From JAZDLX01 sp964538455 (GTDB lineage Bacteria > Electryoneota > Electryoneia > Electryoneales > Electryoneaceae): a stretch of 64,000 bases of DNA. The notes beneath the pieces are model-generated. The model ran no database searches and had not been told where the DNA came from. It was given only the letters and a program-made list of their open reading frames with translations. Made by a program: the position numbers and the translations under genes. The stretch is from contig CAZIDZ010000007.1 in the NCBI GenBank assembly GCA_964538455.1, positions 1 to 64,000 of the forward strand, written 5' to 3'. Of the stretch, positions 23,024-31,293 are shown one piece after another; position 1 is the stretch's first letter; every line of letters starts with the position of its first letter.

Positions 23024-24197
23024 TCCGCACCGGCGAGCATTCTTGGTTGTGATGGACGGCGTCGGGGTGGGCAGTGCCCCCGACGCTTCTGCATACGGTG
23101 ACGAAGGGAGCGACACGCTCGGCAATCTCTCCCGCGCCGTCGGTGGACTCCGTCTGCCCACGTTTCAAGGCCTCGGGCTGGGAAATCTTGCCAACGTGGA
23201 AGGGGTACTCCCGGCGGATTCGCCGGGCGCCGCCTTCGGCAGGATGCAGGAGGTTTCCTCGGGTAAGGATTCGATCAACGGCCATTGGGAGATCTGCGGC
23301 TTGCCCACGGAATTGCCTTTTCCGACCTACCCGAATGCCTTTCCCGAAGATGTAGTGGAGCTCGTTCGCAGTATTTCCGGCCGCGAAGTGATCGGGAACG
23401 AGGTCGCGAGCGGCACGGAAATCATGGCGCGACTTGGCGCTGAGCACGTTCGCACTGGTGACCTGATCCTCTACACCTCCGCCGATTCGGTCCTCCAGAT
23501 CCTCGCCCACGAGCGGATTGTCCCGCTCGAAGAACTCTACCGCATCTGTGAGGGAATCCACAAAGCCCTGCCGGCGAAGCACCGTGTGGGCCGTGTCATC
23601 GCGCGGCCGTTTGTCGGCGAAGAGGGAGCGTTTGAGCGCACCGCCAACCGCAGGGATTTTGCCGTCGCACCTCCGGCGGACACTGTGCTGGACGCCCTGC
23701 AGCGGGCGGGCGTTCCAGTGCACGGTATCGGCAAAGTGGACACCCTGTTCGCCGGGCGCGGCTACACCTCGGCAACTCACACGAAGAACAACGAACAGGG
23801 ATTCGACCTCACCCTCGAGCGCATCCGGACCCTCAACCGGGGATTGGTCTTTGCGAACCTGCTCGACTTCGACACGCTCTGGGGCCACCGCAACGATGTA
23901 CCCGGTTTCCGGCAGGGGATGGAGGATCTCGACCGCTGGCTCCCCCGCTGGCTCGACGCCCTGCAGCCCGGCGATCTGCTGATCATGACCGCCGACCACG
24001 GCAACGATCCGACCACTCCGAGCACGGATCATTCGCGCGAACATGTTCCGCTGCTCGTCCTCCTCGAAGGGGGAAAACAGGGCGTGGATCTCGGCCTGCG
24101 ACTCGGCTTCATGGATGCCGGCGCAACCATCGCGGATTTCTTCGACGTCCCCTGGTCCGGTGCTGGCGTCTCCTTCCTCTCCGACCTGCAGCGCTGA
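23016..24197 (+). CDS. deoB: phosphopentomutase
   Basis: DeoB interconverts (deoxy)ribose-1-phosphate and (deoxy)ribose-5-phosphate, linking nucleoside breakdown to central carbon metabolism. The 393-residue length is normal. The alkaline-phosphatase-fold motifs are visible: VVMDGVGVG near the N terminus with the metal Asp, SGKDSINGHWEICG in which the Thr of the usual DTxxGH is Ser, the ATHTKNNEQG segment, and MTADHGNDPT with late metal ligands. A terminal SREHVPLLV with His completes the site. The start is inferred as TTG 23016 because the mature N terminus needs residues before AFLVVMDG; it overlaps the upstream small gene. Confidence 0.92.
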   Translation: MADPHRRAFLVVMDGVGVGSAPDASAYGDEGSDTLGNLSRAVGGLRLPTFQGLGLGNLANVEGVLPADSPGAAFGRMQEVSSGKDSINGHWEICGLPTELPFPTYPNAFPEDVVELVRSISGREVIGNEVASGTEIMARLGAEHVRTGDLILYTSADSVLQILAHERIVPLEELYRICEGIHKALPAKHRVGRVIARPFVGEEGAFERTANRRDFAVAPPADTVLDALQRAGVPVHGIGKVDTLFAGRGYTSATHTKNNEQGFDLTLERIRTLNRGLVFANLLDFDTLWGHRNDVPGFRQGMEDLDRWLPRWLDALQPGDLLIMTADHGNDPTTPSTDHSREHVPLLVLLEGGKQGVDLGLRLGFMDAGATIADFFDVPWSGAGVSFLSDLQR

Positions 24198-24205
24198 GGC
24201 GTGCG

Positions 24206-24820
24206 ATGCGACGGCTGTACGTTTCCACACGAAATCCACACAAGCTGGAGGAGTTGCGCATGCTGCTCGGCGATGCCGTCGAGCTGCACCATCCCGGCGA
24301 CGGCGATCCCGATATTGAAGAAACCGGGAGCACCCTGCTCGAGAACGCCGCGCTCAAGGCGCGGGCGGGATTCCGGACTTCCGGCATGCCCACCATCGCG
24401 GACGACACCGGACTCGAGGTGGATGCGCTGAACGGCGCGCCGGGTGTCTATTCTTCGCGCTACGCCGGGGAAAACGCGACCTACGCGGAAAACCGGAAAA
24501 AGTTGGTCGGCGAGATCCGGCGATTCCCGGAGCAGGCTCGCACGGCGCGTTTTCGCAGCACAATCGTCTATGTAGACGCGGTTCGGGAGTTGCACTTTGA
24601 GGGATCGGTCGAAGGGACGATTCTGACCGATGAGCGCGGCACGAAGGGGTTTGGCTACGATCCCGTATTCCTTCCGCGGGGCGAAACACGGACGATGGCG
24701 GAGATGACGGACCGGGAGAAAAACGCTATCAGCCACAGGGGAAACGCCTTGCGTGCGTTCCTCCGCTGGTGGAGGTCCGATCAGGCGATGGAACCCGACT
24801 CTTCAGAGCAGGCGGAGTAG
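24206..24820 (+). CDS. rdgB: XTP/dITP pyrophosphatase
   Basis: RdgB (HAM1) hydrolyses non-canonical purine triphosphates such as XTP and dITP to monophosphates, keeping them out of DNA and RNA. The 204-residue protein shows the family signatures: STRNPHKLEEL at the N terminus, ADDTGLEVDAL with the catalytic Asp, APGVYSSRYAG, GFGYDPVF, and the C-terminal MTDREKNAISHRGNA. It begins nine bases after deoB and ends three bases before the cysteine desulfurase gene, in one plus-strand operon. Confidence 0.95.
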   Translation: MRRLYVSTRNPHKLEELRMLLGDAVELHHPGDGDPDIEETGSTLLENAALKARAGFRTSGMPTIADDTGLEVDALNGAPGVYSSRYAGENATYAENRKKLVGEIRRFPEQARTARFRSTIVYVDAVRELHFEGSVEGTILTDERGTKGFGYDPVFLPRGETRTMAEMTDREKNAISHRGNALRAFLRWWRSDQAMEPDSSEQAE

Positions 24821-24823
24821 AAA

Positions 24824-25990
24824 ATGAGCGGCGCCAGCGGCAAGCGGTTTGTCTATCTGGATCACAGTGCGACTACCCCGGTCGATCCGCGCGTCGCGGA
24901 CGTGGTGCACCGCGCGATGGTCGAGGGTTGGGGCAATCCCTCCAGCCGGTACGCCAAGGCGAACGAGGCCAAGCTGCTGCTCGATGAAGCGCGCCGCCAG
25001 GTTTCCGGACTGCTCGGCGTAAATCCCGAGGAACTGTACTTCACCTCCGGGGGCACGGAGGCGGACAATCTGGCGCTGTTCGGCGTCATGGAAGCGTCGA
25101 AGCAAAAAGGCCGCGACCACCTGGTCGTCAGCACGATCGAGCATTCCGCCATTCTTCACGCGGCGGAACATCTTCATGAGGGAGGATTCGAGGTAACCTT
25201 CCTCAAGGTCGGGAGCGATGGCGTTGTCGATCCTTCCGAGCTGCGCAAGGCGTTGAAGAAGACGACCGCGCTGGTCAGCGTGATGCACGTCAACAACGAA
25301 ATCGGCACCGTTCAGCCCATTCGGGAGCTGGCGGAGGCCGCGCATCAGGCCGGGGCGCTGTTCCACACGGATGCGGTACAGTCTTTCGGCAAGCTGCCGC
25401 TGCCGGTTCGCGAAATCGGTGCCGATCTCGCCAGCGCGTCGTCGCACAAGATTTACGGACCGAAAGGGATCGGCGCGCTCTACGTCCGCAAGGGGGTCGA
25501 GCTCGTCCCGAGGGCATGGGGCGGAGGGCAGGAGCGCGGAATCCGCACCGGCACGGAGAACATGCCGGGCATCGTAGGCTTCGGCGAAGCGGTCCGGCTC
25601 TGCGCTCAAGTGATGGATGAAGACGCCGAGCGTATCGGCGCGCTGCGAGAGCGGTTTCAGCGCAACATCGATCAGGCTTGCGAGGGCGATGTCAGCTTGA
25701 ACGGCAGCGCCGAGCGGAGGATTTATCTCAACCTGAACCTCCGCTTCGAGGGTGTCGAGGGGGAGTCCCTGTTGCTCGCGTTGGACCTGGACGGCATTGC
25801 GGTCTCTACGGGGTCCGCGTGCAGCAGCGGATCGACGAAGCCGTCCCACGTGCTCACCGCGATTGGATTGAGCGACCGGGAAGCGCATGAGTCCCTGCGT
25901 TTCACACTGGGCCGCACCAACAACGAAGAGGACCTTGACTGGGCGGCGTCCCGGATAGGCTACCATGTCAAGCGCCTGCGGGCGATGGCG
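24824..25990 (+). CDS. iscS: cysteine desulfurase (3' end in gap)
   Basis: This PLP enzyme takes sulfur from L-cysteine for Fe-S clusters and thiolated tRNA. The visible 389 residues are nearly the whole protein: YLDHSATTPV near the N terminus, the TSGGTEADN PLP-phosphate loop, the Schiff-base lysine K209 in SSHKIYGPKG, and the catalytic C333 in TGSACSSGS. The coding sequence reaches the N gap still open, so only a few C-terminal residues should be missing. mnmA, the tRNA thiolase that receives this sulfur, begins just across the gap, a common pairing. It may be a NifS-like or IscS-like form; no IscU is visible. Confidence 0.93.
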
Positions 25991-26090
25991 NNNNNNNNNN
26001 NNNNNNNNNNNNNNNNNNNNNNNNNNNNNNNNNNNNNNNNNNNNNNNNNNNNNNNNNNNNNNNNNNNNNNNNNNNNNNNNNNNNNNNNNN
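25991..26090. other. assembly gap (100 N)
   Basis: A run of exactly 100 N is the conventional placeholder for a gap of unknown length. The 3' end of the cysteine desulfurase gene and the 5' end of mnmA are inside it. Open frames that appear to run through it are artefacts. Confidence 0.99.
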
Positions 26091-27221
26091 GGAGTGCTGA
26101 TGAGCGGCGGGGTGGACAGCTCCACCGCAGCCCTGCTGCTCCGTGACCAGGGGTATGATGTCGTCGGCATCACTCTCCAGCTCTGGGATTACGAGTCGGC
26201 GGGGAGCCGTCCACGCGGCGAGCGGGGGTGCTGCGACATCACTCACCAGATGGACGCTCGGTCTGTCTGCGCGGCCATCGGGACCCCGCACGTCGTCCTT
26301 GATCTCCGCGGCGAGTTCACGCGCAACGTGGTCCAGCCGTACGAGAACGCCTACCTGACGGGCACGACGCCGAACCCATGCGTCGCCTGCAACAGCAAGC
26401 TGAAGTGGGGCGCGGTGCTCGCCAGGGCCGCCGCGCTCGATCTGGACGCCATAGCAACGGGACATTATGCGCGCATCGAACATCTCCCCGAGGGTCCTGT
26501 GCTCCGCAAGGGACTCGACGGAAGGAAGGATCAGTCCTACGCGCTCTGGCAGGTGCCGCGCGAGGCGTTCGCAAAGACGCTGTTTCCGCTCGGCGAGTGG
26601 ACGAAGGACGAAATCCGCGCACGAGCCGCCAGGGAGGGATTTCGCAACGCGGACAAGCCCGACAGCCAGGAGGTCTGCTTCATCTCGGACCGCTACGATG
26701 AGTATCTCCGCCAGCAGTATCCGGAGCGTACGGCGTCTATCGGCGAGGGCGAGATCGTGGATGAGAGCGGACAAATCGTCGGACGCCACAGCGGTTTCTT
26801 CGGTTTTACCATCGGACAGCGCCGGGGGCTGGACATCTCCGACGGACACGGCCCCTACTACGTCGTCGGCCTCGATGCGGAGCGCAACCGCGTGATCATC
26901 GGCGGCGCCGCGGGACTCGCCAGCGAGGGATTGCTCGCGACAGTGGCCAATTGGGTATCCTTCGATCCGCCGTCCGAGCCGACTCCCTGCACGGTCAAGG
27001 TCCGATACAACGACCCTGAGGGGACTCCTGCGTTGCTGATGCCCGTTCGAGAAGACGGGCGGGTGGAAGTCCGTTTTGAGCGCCCCGTCCGCGCGGTCAC
27101 TCCCGGGCAGTCGGCGGTTTGGTACCGTGGGGACGCGGTCTGGGGAGGTGGGATCATTTCGCGGGCGATCAGGCGGGTAGAGCGCGGGCAAGTGGCCGCA
27201 AGCCGGGAGGCTGTGCAATGA
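26091..27221 (+). CDS. mnmA: tRNA-specific 2-thiouridylase (5' end in gap)
   Basis: MnmA makes the 2-thiouridine at position 34 of tRNA Lys, Glu and Gln using ATP and persulfide sulfur. The visible 376 residues begin inside the P-loop (LMSGGVDSSTAALL), so about ten N-terminal residues lie in the gap. The catalytic cysteines are seen in NPCVACN and SQEVCFI, and the ATP-pyrophosphatase core continues with ATGHYAR. The C-terminal beta-barrel region contains GFFGFTIGQRRGL and the VRYND segment. The ATG in the P-loop is not a start codon. The stop overlaps the panB ATG by four bases. Confidence 0.94.
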   Translation, partial: GVLMSGGVDSSTAALLLRDQGYDVVGITLQLWDYESAGSRPRGERGCCDITHQMDARSVCAAIGTPHVVLDLRGEFTRNVVQPYENAYLTGTTPNPCVACNSKLKWGAVLARAAALDLDAIATGHYARIEHLPEGPVLRKGLDGRKDQSYALWQVPREAFAKTLFPLGEWTKDEIRARAAREGFRNADKPDSQEVCFISDRYDEYLRQQYPERTASIGEGEIVDESGQIVGRHSGFFGFTIGQRRGLDISDGHGPYYVVGLDAERNRVIIGGAAGLASEGLLATVANWVSFDPPSEPTPCTVKVRYNDPEGTPALLMPVREDGRVEVRFERPVRAVTPGQSAVWYRGDAVWGGGIISRAIRRVERGQVAASREAVQ

Positions 27222-28048
27222 GTGCGTCGCGTGATGCGAGGAACAACGGTGTCAGGAAGGTGACTGTGCCGGACTTGGTGGCGATGAAGCAGCGGGGTGA
27301 GAAAATCGCCGCGTTGACCGCCTATGACGCCACCTTCGCCGCCATTGAGGACGCCGCGGGACTCGACCTGATCCTCGTCGGTGATTCCGCCGGGATGGTG
27401 GTCAAGGGTGAGCCCGACACGATTTCGATCGACCTCGACGAAATGGTCTTTCTCACGCGCAATGTCAGCCGAGGCGTGAAGCGTGCCCTGCTCGCGGCGG
27501 ACGTCCCCTTCGGACTCGTCCACCTCGGAACGGAGGCGGCGCTCGAGGGGGCGGTTCGGCTGATGAAGGAGGGCCGGGCGGAGGCGGTGAAAATCGAGGG
27601 CGCCGGCCCCGCGTTGGAACCGATCCAGCGGTTGACCCAGCTGGGCGTTCCTGTCATTGGGCATCTCGGCCTCACACCGCAGTCGGTTCACGCCTTTGGC
27701 GGATACGGTTTGCGGGGCGCAGGCGACAATGAAGCGGCGAACATCCGCCAGGATGCTCTCGCCCTGCAGGATGCGGGCGTCTTTGCAATTGTCCTCGAAA
27801 AAATCCCCCGCGAGCTTGCCGCTGATATCACAGCCTCGCTCCGCATCCCCACCATCGGGATCGGCGCCGGACCCGGGTGTGACGGCCAGATTCTGGTCGC
27901 CTACGATATGCTCGGCCTCGGCCCCAAATTCCGCTTTGTCCGCCGCTACATGGAGGGCAAGGAGTTGGTCCGGGAAGCGGTGGCGTCCTACGTCAAGGAC
28001 ATCCGTGAGGGCACCTTCCCAAAGGATAGCGAGAGCTTCGAGGCGTGA
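27218..28048 (+). CDS. panB: 3-methyl-2-oxobutanoate hydroxymethyltransferase
   Basis: PanB transfers a one-carbon unit from methylene-tetrahydrofolate to ketoisovalerate, giving ketopantoate, the first step of pantothenate and CoA synthesis. The 276-residue protein shows ALTAYDATFA, the metal-binding LVGDSAGMV (Asp), VKIEGAG (catalytic Glu region), GHLGLTPQS and the IGIGAGPGCDGQILV loop. The ATG overlaps the mnmA stop and has a GGGAGG site in the mnmA coding sequence. panC follows after one base. Confidence 0.96.
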   Translation: MSASRDARNNGVRKVTVPDLVAMKQRGEKIAALTAYDATFAAIEDAAGLDLILVGDSAGMVVKGEPDTISIDLDEMVFLTRNVSRGVKRALLAADVPFGLVHLGTEAALEGAVRLMKEGRAEAVKIEGAGPALEPIQRLTQLGVPVIGHLGLTPQSVHAFGGYGLRGAGDNEAANIRQDALALQDAGVFAIVLEKIPRELAADITASLRIPTIGIGAGPGCDGQILVAYDMLGLGPKFRFVRRYMEGKELVREAVASYVKDIREGTFPKDSESFEA

Positions 28049-28049
28049 G

Positions 28050-28901
28050 ATGGAGGTGCTCGAGTCGGCAGCCAAAATGCGTCGTTGGTCGCTTGCGAAC
28101 CGTGCTCGCGGACAGAGCATTGCCTTCGTTCCCACCATGGGCTTCTTCCACGAGGGACACCTGAGCCTTATCGACATCGCGAAGCAGCGCGGCGACCGTG
28201 TCGTCGTTTCCATATTCGTCAATCCCACCCAGTTCGACCGGCCGGACGATCTCGAAACCTATCCGCGCGACACCGAACGCGACCTCGAACTGTGCCGCGA
28301 GCGCGGGGTGGACGCGGTCTATTTCCCGAACGCTGAGGCGATGTATCCCGAGGGGTACGCGTCGTGGGTGACGGTCGAGCGGCTCGGCGATTATCTCTGC
28401 GGAGCCAGCCGTCCCGGGCATTTCCGCGGGGTCACGACTGTCGTGGCGAAGTTGTTCCACGCCGTGCTGCCCGATCTCGCTGTGTTCGGGCAAAAGGACG
28501 CCCAGCAGGCGAAAATCATTCTGCGGATGGCGGCTGATCTCGATTTCGGAATCGAGATCGTGCTCGGCGGCATTATCCGGGAGCCGGACGGCCTCGCCAT
28601 GTCGAGCCGGAATGTGCGCCTGGAGGCTGAGCAGCGAAAACAGGCCCCCGCGATCCACAGCGGCCTGCTCGCCGCACGTGAACTCTGGTCGAACGGAGAG
28701 AGGAAGGCGTCCGTTCTCAGCGAGGCATTTCGCTCCCATCTTGCACGGCAAGCGCCCGGCGCTCGAATCGATTACATCGAAGTTGTGGACTGGAGCTCGC
28801 TGGCGCCGGTGGACATGATCGAGGGCGATGTCCTCATCGCGACGGCCGTTTTCTTCGGCGACGTCCGCCTCATCGACAATGAACTGCTCGTGGGGGAGTG
28901 A
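28050..28901 (+). CDS. panC: pantothenate synthetase
   Basis: PanC joins pantoate and beta-alanine with ATP to give pantothenate. At 283 residues it has the usual length. The HIGH-like nucleotidyl-transferase motif is intact in VPTMGFFHEGH, followed by SIFVNPTQF, GHFRGVTTVV, FGQKDAQQ and the MSSRN motif, the KMSKS equivalent. The ATG at 28050 lies one base after the panB stop. The aspartate decarboxylase gene panD is not in the window. Confidence 0.96.
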   Translation: MEVLESAAKMRRWSLANRARGQSIAFVPTMGFFHEGHLSLIDIAKQRGDRVVVSIFVNPTQFDRPDDLETYPRDTERDLELCRERGVDAVYFPNAEAMYPEGYASWVTVERLGDYLCGASRPGHFRGVTTVVAKLFHAVLPDLAVFGQKDAQQAKIILRMAADLDFGIEIVLGGIIREPDGLAMSSRNVRLEAEQRKQAPAIHSGLLAARELWSNGERKASVLSEAFRSHLARQAPGARIDYIEVVDWSSLAPVDMIEGDVLIATAVFFGDVRLIDNELLVGE

Positions 28902-29650
28902 TGGAGACGCCGCGCCTTGCCGCCGTAATACTCGCCGCTGGTCAGGGCAAGCGGATGAAATCCGACCTGCCCAAGGTGATGCACCCGGTCGGCGGACGGC
29001 CGATGGTGTTGCACGTCATCGAGCGGGCTCGCGGCATCGGAGCGGATCCCGTGATCGTCGTTATCGGGCACGGACGCGAACGGATGATCCCCCTGTTGGA
29101 GCGGGAACGCGCCGGTTATGTCATCCAGGAACAGCAGCTGGGGACGGGGCACGCAGTGCTGTGCGCTGAGTCGCGTCTTGCGGATTTTGACGGAAACGTT
29201 CTCGTGCTCGCGGGCGATGTTCCGCTGCTCAGCGAAGCGACCTTGAAGGGGGCGGCGGAACTCCACCGCTCCCGCGGCGCCATGGTCACCATCATCACCG
29301 CGCAGGCTCCCGATCCCGCGGGTTACGGGCGTATTTTACGCGATGCGGACAGTCTCATCGTCGGCATCCGCGAACACAATGACGCTTCCGAGCAAGAGCG
29401 TAACATCAAAGAAATCAATAGCGGAATCCTCTATTTCAACTCGTCTTTTCTGTTCGACGCCCTCCGGAGAATCGGGAACGATAACGCGCAAGGGGAGTAC
29501 TACTTAACGGACGTGGTCTTCCAGGCGTTTGACGCGGGGCAGCCCGTCGCCGGATTTATCGCTCCCTACGACGAGATTCATGGGGTCAACAGCGTCGAAG
29601 ACCTTGCCCGGGCGGAAGCGATCTGGCAGGAGAGGACAGGTTTAGCTTGA
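28901..29650 (+). CDS. GlmU-like nucleotidyltransferase, N-terminal domain only
   Basis: The 249-residue protein is the pyrophosphorylase half of GlmU: LAAGQGKRM with LPKVMHPVGG, the GTGHAV loop, LAGDVPLL with the metal Asp, GRIL, the NSGI strand and GEYYLTD. GlmU normally continues into a left-handed beta-helix acetyltransferase domain of about 200 residues. Here the gene stops, and the next is an unrelated secreted protein. It would make UDP-GlcNAc from UTP and GlcNAc-1-phosphate, or act on another sugar phosphate. The start is ATG 28901, sharing one base with the panC stop; GTG one codon earlier is equally possible. It is a natural single-domain form rather than a visible frameshift. Confidence 0.88.
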   Translation: METPRLAAVILAAGQGKRMKSDLPKVMHPVGGRPMVLHVIERARGIGADPVIVVIGHGRERMIPLLERERAGYVIQEQQLGTGHAVLCAESRLADFDGNVLVLAGDVPLLSEATLKGAAELHRSRGAMVTIITAQAPDPAGYGRILRDADSLIVGIREHNDASEQERNIKEINSGILYFNSSFLFDALRRIGNDNAQGEYYLTDVVFQAFDAGQPVAGFIAPYDEIHGVNSVEDLARAEAIWQERTGLA

Positions 29651-29702
29651 TTCTCTCTCGTCGCGAGGGGTATTTTAGATCGTTCAGTGCGGAGGGTGCA
29701 CG

Positions 29703-30281
29703 ATGCGAAAAAAGCGTTTGATTCCTGCCGGTTTGATTGTGCTCCTGGCGGTCGTGAGCGCTTTCGGACAGGCTCCCTACCGAGATCAACCCCAGACAAC
29801 TACCCGTGAAGCCATCACCCAACCGGAGGTGGTCAGCGGGATTTCCGGAATCCTTGATCCCAGCAGGTTATCGATGAGCCAGCAGTTCGGCATGAGCTAC
29901 ATGAGTTCGGGCGGACAGGGCTTCACCCAGGGCTACTACCTCAACACAATCTCGTACCGTTTCAACGCTCCGTTGTTGCTGCAGCTGCATCTGGGTGCGG
30001 CGAACAACCCGTTCGTTCAATCGACCCCGATGCCCGGCCAGTCGGCGATCACCTCGCTGCTCTCCAACGCCGATTTCTTCGGAGGGGCGGATCTGGTCTG
30101 GAAGCCGCGGGATAACATGATGCTCCAATTTTCGTTTTACCGGATGCCGTCCTCGACAATGGCTAACCCTTATGGGTATGGCTACGGCTACGGCATCCAC
30201 CCGGCGTATGGCTATTACGGGATGAATCCCTGGGGATTTTCGAATCGGGCATCGCAGCAGATGGATAACCTCCAGCCTTGA
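29703..30281 (+). CDS. exported protein of unknown function
   Basis: The 192-residue protein has a clear signal peptide (MRKKRLIPAGLIVLLAVVS, cleavage near 22 after AFGQ) and no membrane helix afterwards. The mature part contains alternating hydrophobic and polar stretches (YLNTISYRFNAPLLLQLHLG) like a few outer-membrane beta strands, then a Tyr/Gly-rich segment (YGYGYGYG near 158-165). It could be a small periplasmic or outer-membrane protein. I recognise no family. GGAGGG precedes the ATG at good spacing. Confidence 0.6.
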   Translation: MRKKRLIPAGLIVLLAVVSAFGQAPYRDQPQTTTREAITQPEVVSGISGILDPSRLSMSQQFGMSYMSSGGQGFTQGYYLNTISYRFNAPLLLQLHLGAANNPFVQSTPMPGQSAITSLLSNADFFGGADLVWKPRDNMMLQFSFYRMPSSTMANPYGYGYGYGIHPAYGYYGMNPWGFSNRASQQMDNLQP

Positions 30282-30333
30282 AACATCGGCATCACAAAAC
30301 AGGACAGACCAACCGTCGTAGGGAGAACTCCGC

Positions 30334-30882
30334 ATGAACCGGGTCCCATTGCGTGAAACCGGTCGTAAATCTTCAGATCATCTCGAACGGCGTGTGAATC
30401 TGCTCACCGTTCTTGTCGCCATCCAGGTCGTGCTGTTGGCCGTCCTGCTGATTCTCGATTTTGGCCCCCGTTTCGGCATCGGGGGAGGCGGGGAAGGGGG
30501 AATTAATCCTGAGCTCCTCTCGGAAAATCCCACCGTGGACATGCCCGAACGCGGCGAGTTGCCCCCGGAGGTCGAACCGTCGCGACCGGTTCGCGTGGAA
30601 ATCCTTAACGGCTGCGGGGTGGCCAAACTCGCTTCACGGTTCGCCGAGGTCCTTCGGGCGAAGGGCTACGACGTCCGCGATACGCGCAACGCAGATCATC
30701 TCAACTACAGCAAGAGCCTGATCTATGACCGCACCCGCCTGCAGGGACAGGCGCTGCGCCTCGCTCAGTTGCTCTCGATCCCTGCCGACCGCGTGCTTGA
30801 CCGTCCCAATCCGCAGCTCGTCGACATCGACCTTACCCTGATTCTCGGTAAGGATTACGCCAACCTGACAACCGATTTCTGA
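30334..30882 (+). CDS. LytR_C-domain membrane protein
   Basis: The 182-residue protein has a membrane helix at about 25-45, a Gly/Glu-rich linker and a LytR_C domain: VRVEILNGCGVAKLASRFAEVL, then the GYDVRDTRNAD strand and the IDLTLILGKDY end. The domain is found at the C terminus of LCP envelope enzymes and on its own in Gram-negative bacteria, where its role is unknown; envelope association is likely. It is only three bases upstream of the rsfS start, a pairing seen in several FCB-type genomes and suggestive of linked growth control. Confidence 0.82.
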   Translation: MNRVPLRETGRKSSDHLERRVNLLTVLVAIQVVLLAVLLILDFGPRFGIGGGGEGGINPELLSENPTVDMPERGELPPEVEPSRPVRVEILNGCGVAKLASRFAEVLRAKGYDVRDTRNADHLNYSKSLIYDRTRLQGQALRLAQLLSIPADRVLDRPNPQLVDIDLTLILGKDYANLTTDF

Positions 30883-30885
30883 GCC

Positions 30886-31251
30886 TTGACTACCCGCCAG
30901 CTCGCACGAACCATCGCCGATCTTATGCTCGACAAGCAGGCGATGGATGTGATCATCCTGGACCTCCGCAAAGTGACCGCCATCGCCGATTTCTTCGTCA
31001 TCGGTTCGGGTTCCGTGGATGTCCATGTGAAAGCCGTCGTCGATCATGTGGAGCGATCTTTGAAATCCACGAGAAAACCGTTGCGGCCCCTTCATACCGA
31101 GGGATACAATCACCTGAACTGGGTGCTGATGGATTATGGGGACGTCGTCGTCCACATGTTCCAGCCTGACGCTCGGGCGTTCTACCAGCTCGAGAAATTG
31201 TGGGGGGATGCTCCAACGGAATATGTGGAAGAGATTCTGCCCTCCGCCTGA
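30886..31251 (+). CDS. rsfS: ribosomal silencing factor RsfS
   Basis: RsfS (YbeB/Iojap) binds ribosomal protein uL14 and blocks joining of the subunits when nutrients are low. The 121-residue protein has typical family blocks: VIILDLRKVTAIADFFVI, GYNHLNWVLMDYGDVVVHMF, and YQLEKLWGDAP. The start is a TTG at 30886, three bases after the upstream stop, with no separate ribosome binding site, so translation is likely coupled. Confidence 0.94.
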   Translation: MTTRQLARTIADLMLDKQAMDVIILDLRKVTAIADFFVIGSGSVDVHVKAVVDHVERSLKSTRKPLRPLHTEGYNHLNWVLMDYGDVVVHMFQPDARAFYQLEKLWGDAPTEYVEEILPSA

Positions 31252-31293
31252 TCCGGAAACAAACGCCCACAAAGACAAAAAGCCGATCGACGG

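Noticed and set aside
24824..27221. Desulfurase-MnmA fusion read through the N run
   Set aside because: The N run has arbitrary length and no meaning for frame; the two are separate known genes.
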